Assembly: GCF_000235605.1 (NCBI RefSeq)
Contig: NC_016584.1
Span: forward strand, 1,290,001 to 1,354,000
Direction: 5' to 3'
Source of the DNA: Desulfosporosinus orientis DSM 765
GTDB taxonomy: Bacteria > Bacillota > Desulfitobacteriia > Desulfitobacteriales > Desulfitobacteriaceae
Length of the DNA: 64,000 nt
Below are positions 60,501-64,000 of this stretch, one piece after another. Numbering within the stretch: position 1 is the first letter of the stretch; every line of letters begins with the position of its first letter. Position numbers and translations under genes: made by a program. The notes beneath the pieces are model-generated. The model had not been told where the DNA came from and ran no database searches. It was given only the letters and a program-made list of their open reading frames with translations.

Positions 60501-61814
60501 GTGAACAAACAACGCGAGGGCTTTGTGGAAGATATATGGCGAATATTCAGTTCTATGAAATTAGGGATGATATTATTAGGGTTAGTAGCTCTCGCCGCTG
60601 GAATAGGGACAGTTTTCCCTCAGCTGAATTTAGATCCGGAAAAAGCCAGAGCTGTAAACCCTGTCTGGCAGGCTCTTGGTTTCACCAAAGTTTATAGTAC
60701 AATTTGGTTTCGATTATTAATGGGTTTGCTGTGTATTAATCTAATCGTCTGCAGTGCTCAGCGGTTTCAGGGAATTTATCGGCGTACCTTTGCCCTGACA
60801 CCCCCAGAAAAGGTTTCAGCAGTTCCTAACAAAGTTCAGACGAAACTACGAGGCGAAGGTGACGCTCTCAAAAGTTCTGTTGAAACCGGCTTACGAAGCA
60901 GTAGATACAAGGTTATCACAAGAGCTGGGGATCAAGGCTGGAGTTTTATTGGGATTAAACGACGGTTAGGAAGTTGGGGGTCATTGATTTCTCACATTTC
61001 CTTTGTGGTATTAGTCATTGGAGCCATTTTAGGAACAACCATGGGATTTAAAGGTTTCTTTATGGCCGGCACCGGGACGACAATACCTCTTAATACCATC
61101 AATGTCTCCAGGGGACAGGTAACTCAAGATTTTAGCGTACATATCTATTCGGCTGAAGATCGATTTCTAGCCGACGGCAGCCGTGATAATTGGTATACGG
61201 ATATGGGAATTATTGAAAACGGTCAAGAAGTGATACGCAAAGAGATCTCAGTGAATCATCCCCTTAGCTATAAAGGGGTTACCTTTTATCAAGCCAGTTT
61301 TGCTAATGGTGCTCGTCTGACGGTGGATATGAACGGCCAAAAGCTGCCCGTAACTCTTCAAGATCGTGGCGGGAATTACTTTCAAGCGCCGGGGACGGAT
61401 TTGTACTTGCTTGCTGCCGCTATTAAGAGTGATCCGCAAAGCCCCATGGTCTACTTTCATGTTTATAAGGGAGAAAATGTGGAACCGGTGCAAACGGGAC
61501 AATTAACTGCGGGACAAACTATTGACGTTCAGGGAGCATACAAGCTGACCCTCGATGGAAACGCCGGATTTACCGGTCTGCAAGTTAAACAAGATCCGGG
61601 AGTTGTGGTGGTTTGGCTGGGCTGTGGTCTCTTGTTATTTGGACTGCTGTTATCCTTCTACTGGAGAACGATCGTGGTATCAGGGGTATACCAATCTGAC
61701 CAAGGGGCAGAAGGAGAACTTACCATGGGGGCGATGTCCGGCAAAGCTGTCGGTGGTCTCCAAGACGAGTTAGATCGTTTAGCTCAGGCTATTCGAGAAA
61801 ATAGCGTACTGTAA
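60501..61814 (+). CDS. resB: cytochrome c biogenesis protein ResB
   Basis: 437 residues, GTG start with GGGG 7 bases upstream. Three membrane segments near the N-terminus (LGMILLGLVALAAGIGTVFPQ; WFRLLMGLLCINLIV; SHISFVVLVIGAILGT), a large external domain, and a final membrane helix (VVVVWLGCGLLLFGLLLSFYW). This matches ResB/Ccs1 of system II cytochrome c maturation, which with ResC delivers heme to apocytochromes outside the membrane. Followed after 15 bases by resC. Confidence 0.92.
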   Translation: MNKQREGFVEDIWRIFSSMKLGMILLGLVALAAGIGTVFPQLNLDPEKARAVNPVWQALGFTKVYSTIWFRLLMGLLCINLIVCSAQRFQGIYRRTFALTPPEKVSAVPNKVQTKLRGEGDALKSSVETGLRSSRYKVITRAGDQGWSFIGIKRRLGSWGSLISHISFVVLVIGAILGTTMGFKGFFMAGTGTTIPLNTINVSRGQVTQDFSVHIYSAEDRFLADGSRDNWYTDMGIIENGQEVIRKEISVNHPLSYKGVTFYQASFANGARLTVDMNGQKLPVTLQDRGGNYFQAPGTDLYLLAAAIKSDPQSPMVYFHVYKGENVEPVQTGQLTAGQTIDVQGAYKLTLDGNAGFTGLQVKQDPGVVVVWLGCGLLLFGLLLSFYWRTIVVSGVYQSDQGAEGELTMGAMSGKAVGGLQDELDRLAQAIRENSVL

Positions 61815-61829
61815 GGGAGGATTAACTCT

Positions 61830-62711
61830 GTGAATCAGGGATTGCAAAACCTTGAAACTTCATCATTTTATGTTATGTTAATGGCGTATACTCTTTGTAT
61901 GCTCTTTTATTGGGCTTGGATAGGCACTAAAAAAGAACTCATGGGACAATTTGCTACTTATCTGACGATCATTGGCTTGCTGGCGAATACATTGGCGATT
62001 ATTTTACGGATGATTATTGCCGGCCGTCCCCCTCTTTCTAATTCCTTCGAGTTTTTATTAACTTTTGTCTGGGGGATTGTCTCGGTTTATTTATTCATAG
62101 AGTATCGTTACAAGCTAAGATTTCTGGGAGCTTTTGTCATGCCCGTCACTTTTTTAATTCTAATGTTTATTATCATGAGCATGGGCCCTGAAGAGCGCTT
62201 AGCCCAAGCAGTCCCGCCTGCCCTGAAAAGTAAGTGGCTTACGTTTCATGTAGTAACAGCTATGTTTGCCTACGGTGCTTTTGCCATATCTTTTGGACTG
62301 GGAATTATGTATTTGCTGAAATTAAGTGAAGAGGGTAAAGGAAAACAGGCAAATCCACAAGGGATTATTTCACGGTTCCCTGCTTTAGACACTCTTGATG
62401 AGCTATCCTATAAAGTCATTGGCTTCGCTTTTCCCTTACTGACTCTCTGCATTATCACAGGTGCTATCTGGGCAAATTACGCATGGGGTACCTATTGGTC
62501 CTGGGATCCTAAAGAGACTTGGTCCCTGATTACTTGGATTATCTATGCTGCCTATTTACATGCCAGGCTCATGTATGGATGGAAGGGGAAAAGAGCTGCT
62601 TGGATGACCGTCCTTGGTTTTGCAGCGGTGTTGTTTACCTTTTTTGGGGTTAACTACTTTTTACCGGGGCTGCATTCATACGCTAACAGCTCTCTTATCA
62701 TGGCCGGTTAA
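61830..62711 (+). CDS. resC: cytochrome c biogenesis protein ResC/CcsA
   Basis: 293 residues, about eight membrane segments, GTG start with GGGAGG upstream. The tryptophan-rich heme-handling motif WGTYWSWDPKETWSLITW is intact, and histidines in KWLTFHVVTAMFAYGAF and VNYFLPGLHSYAN are in the expected places. Works with ResB in heme export and attachment. The gene set predicts multiheme or other c-type cytochromes in this organism. Confidence 0.93.
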   Translation: MNQGLQNLETSSFYVMLMAYTLCMLFYWAWIGTKKELMGQFATYLTIIGLLANTLAIILRMIIAGRPPLSNSFEFLLTFVWGIVSVYLFIEYRYKLRFLGAFVMPVTFLILMFIIMSMGPEERLAQAVPPALKSKWLTFHVVTAMFAYGAFAISFGLGIMYLLKLSEEGKGKQANPQGIISRFPALDTLDELSYKVIGFAFPLLTLCIITGAIWANYAWGTYWSWDPKETWSLITWIIYAAYLHARLMYGWKGKRAAWMTVLGFAAVLFTFFGVNYFLPGLHSYANSSLIMAG

Positions 62712-62823
62712 TAGCATTCTTATATTAGGCAATTCAAGGTTTAGCGCAGAATGGCAGGATAAATGTCCAAATAGGGCGAATTCAACATTCTAGGAGAAAA
62801 GCTGGAGAAGGTGACTATAGCTT

Positions 62824-63462
62824 ATGTCGCAGTATTATCCCATATTTATAGACTTGCAAACTTTGCCGGTATTGGTGGTTGGAGGAGGTGGTGTTGCTCT
62901 GCGTAAAGTACAAACGCTTTTGCATCACCAAGCCTTGGTGCGAATAGTTTCTCCTCGACTGGTTCCTGAGCTTCAAAAGTTGATTGATGGCAAAACCTGT
63001 TCTTGGGTAGAAAAAGAATATTCAGCGGAAGATATTCAAGATGCCATGCTTGTTTTTTCATGTACCGAAATCGAGTCTGTCAATGCTCAAGTTTCAGAGG
63101 ATGCCAAAGTTCACCATCGTTGTGTCAATGTGGTTGATGATCCGGAAAAATGCAGTTTTATTGTTCCATCGATCATGGAACAAGGGGATCTGAAAATTGC
63201 AGTGTCAACCGGCGGAAGCAGTCCGATTGTTGCCCGGCAAGTTCGGGCGGAGCTTGAAGATTTATATGGACCGGAAATGGCTGAATATCTAGCACTGCTT
63301 AAAACCTGGAGGCAAAAAGCGAAATCTGATTTGCCTTTGGAAAAAAGAAGTGTTTTTTGGAATCGTGTTACAGACGGAGAAGTAAGAAATCTAATCAAAG
63401 CCGGGCATTTAATCCAGGCGAAAGGAGTGGTCGAACAGTGTTTCCTGTCGTTATTGGATTAA
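62824..63462 (+). CDS. sirC: precorrin-2 dehydrogenase / sirohydrochlorin ferrochelatase
   Basis: 212 residues. NAD-binding opening YPIFIDLQTLPVLVVGGGGVALRKVQTLL, and VNVVDDPEKCSFIVPSIMEQGDLKIAVSTGGSSPIVARQVR, typical of Met8/SirC/CysG N-domain. It oxidises precorrin-2 to sirohydrochlorin, and may add iron to form siroheme. Overlaps hemA by 25 bases. Consistent with siroheme-dependent sulfite or nitrite reduction and the alternative heme route. Confidence 0.9.
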   Translation: MSQYYPIFIDLQTLPVLVVGGGGVALRKVQTLLHHQALVRIVSPRLVPELQKLIDGKTCSWVEKEYSAEDIQDAMLVFSCTEIESVNAQVSEDAKVHHRCVNVVDDPEKCSFIVPSIMEQGDLKIAVSTGGSSPIVARQVRAELEDLYGPEMAEYLALLKTWRQKAKSDLPLEKRSVFWNRVTDGEVRNLIKAGHLIQAKGVVEQCFLSLLD

Positions 63463-64000
63463 ATCATAAGAGTGCACCAGTGGAAATAAGAGAAAAAATG
63501 AGCTTTCACCCTTCACAAATGGTGAAGGCTTTACAAGAACTCAAAGAATGTCCAGAGATTCAGGGGGTTGTTATTCTTAGCACCTGCAATCGTACGGAAG
63601 TTTATGCTGCCACGACGGATGTAGAAGCAGGGATTGACTCTATTAAAGAGTTTTTTGCAGAGCATCACAAAATTGACGAAAATGTCCTTGAACAATATCT
63701 ATACGCCCATACTTTGTATAATGCGGTACGTCATTTGTTTAGGGTAGTATCCGGACTGGATTCAATGGTTCGTGGGGAAACTCAGATTCTTGGCCAGGTT
63801 AGCAGTGCCTATCAGCAGGCCAATGATGCCGGAGTTACCAATAAAGTCATCAATGTTTTTTTTCAGACAGCCTTGGCTGTAGGAAAACGTGTGCGGACGG
63901 AAACACTCATTGATCAGCATCCTGTTTCTATCAGCTATACCGCTGTTGAACTTGCCAAACAGCAATTTGGAGAACTCAAGGGCAAAGGGATTTTAATTAT
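63438..64000 (+). CDS. hemA: glutamyl-tRNA reductase (C-terminus outside window)
   Basis: GTG start at 63438 with AAAGGAG 10 bases upstream; 187 codons visible, open to the window end. It opens MFPVVIGLNHKSAPVEIREK and contains the catalytic cysteine in VVILSTCNRTEVYA and the substrate region SGLDSMVRGETQILGQV. First step of C5 tetrapyrrole synthesis: reduces glutamyl-tRNA to glutamate semialdehyde. Further hem genes probably follow to the right. Confidence 0.95.
   Translation, partial: MFPVVIGLNHKSAPVEIREKMSFHPSQMVKALQELKECPEIQGVVILSTCNRTEVYAATTDVEAGIDSIKEFFAEHHKIDENVLEQYLYAHTLYNAVRHLFRVVSGLDSMVRGETQILGQVSSAYQQANDAGVTNKVINVFFQTALAVGKRVRTETLIDQHPVSISYTAVELAKQQFGELKGKGILI

Noticed and set aside
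1-64000. CRISPR arrays, tRNA or rRNA genes, transposases, phage integrases
   Set aside because: None seen on reading; the only direct repeats found are the two degenerate units at 10307-10427.

Overview
The window looks like a chromosomal segment of a strictly anaerobic, low-to-mid GC Gram-positive bacterium of the Desulfosporosinus/Desulfitobacterium kind (Peptococcaceae). This is inferred from gene content: group 4 membrane [NiFe]-hydrogenase, tungsten and molybdenum aldehyde oxidoreductases with many sigma-54 promoters, a futalosine-type menaquinone locus, ResB/ResC cytochrome c maturation next to hemA, and strong Shine-Dalgarno sites with frequent GTG/TTG starts. No rRNA, tRNA, CRISPR array, insertion sequence or phage gene was found; the window reads as densely packed chromosomal operons.

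Layout. 1-1007 (minus): N-terminal part of a dCache-type membrane sensor, preceded by a possible 41-aa membrane peptide. 1170-5340: two YeiH-family transporter paralogues, a small unknown protein and a DsrE-like protein; the first yeiH has a -24/-12 promoter with a palindromic upstream site. 5571-12385: a Ter-type stress locus (HpcH/CitE-like lyase, phosphoribosyltransferase, StiP/Pelota protein, HAD hydrolase, three TerD paralogues). 12664-20138: a six-gene Hyf-like hydrogenase operon whose ferredoxin and small subunit are fused. 20191-23435 (minus): an AcoR-like sigma-54 activator and a molybdopterin-binding-domain protein.

23913-37338: a Mop-type molybdenum aldehyde oxidoreductase followed by a long run of accessory genes: flavin/dicluster/CCG protein, zinc-ribbon-like protein, C_GCAxxG_C_C protein, methyltransferase, radical SAM protein, PaaK-like ligase, nucleotidyltransferase-HD protein, XdhC, histidine phosphatase and a second XdhC. 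The order resembles the Desulfovibrio DVU_1551-1559 neighbourhood. To my knowledge the joint purpose of these genes is not established; this is the best candidate here for an undescribed system.

37463-53062: a second AcoR-like activator, a tungsten aldehyde:ferredoxin oxidoreductase with moaD/moeB/moeA-type genes and a MoeA-sensor fusion, a cytochrome b/HdrD-like membrane protein, an iron alcohol dehydrogenase and a tungstate ABC transporter (tupABC) with its own HTH-sensor regulator. Mop, AOR and the alcohol dehydrogenase each have a clear sigma-54 promoter, so the two paralogous activators probably run an alcohol/aldehyde oxidation regulon fed by tungstate and molybdate handling.

53439-64000: speD, then a menaquinone/prenyl/Tat operon (HepS-like, UbiA-type prenyltransferase, a MqnE-like protein lacking the radical SAM core, MqnC, TatC, TatA, polyprenyl synthase), an autoregulated TetR gene, and a resB-resC-sirC-hemA cluster for cytochrome c and tetrapyrrole synthesis, running off the right end.
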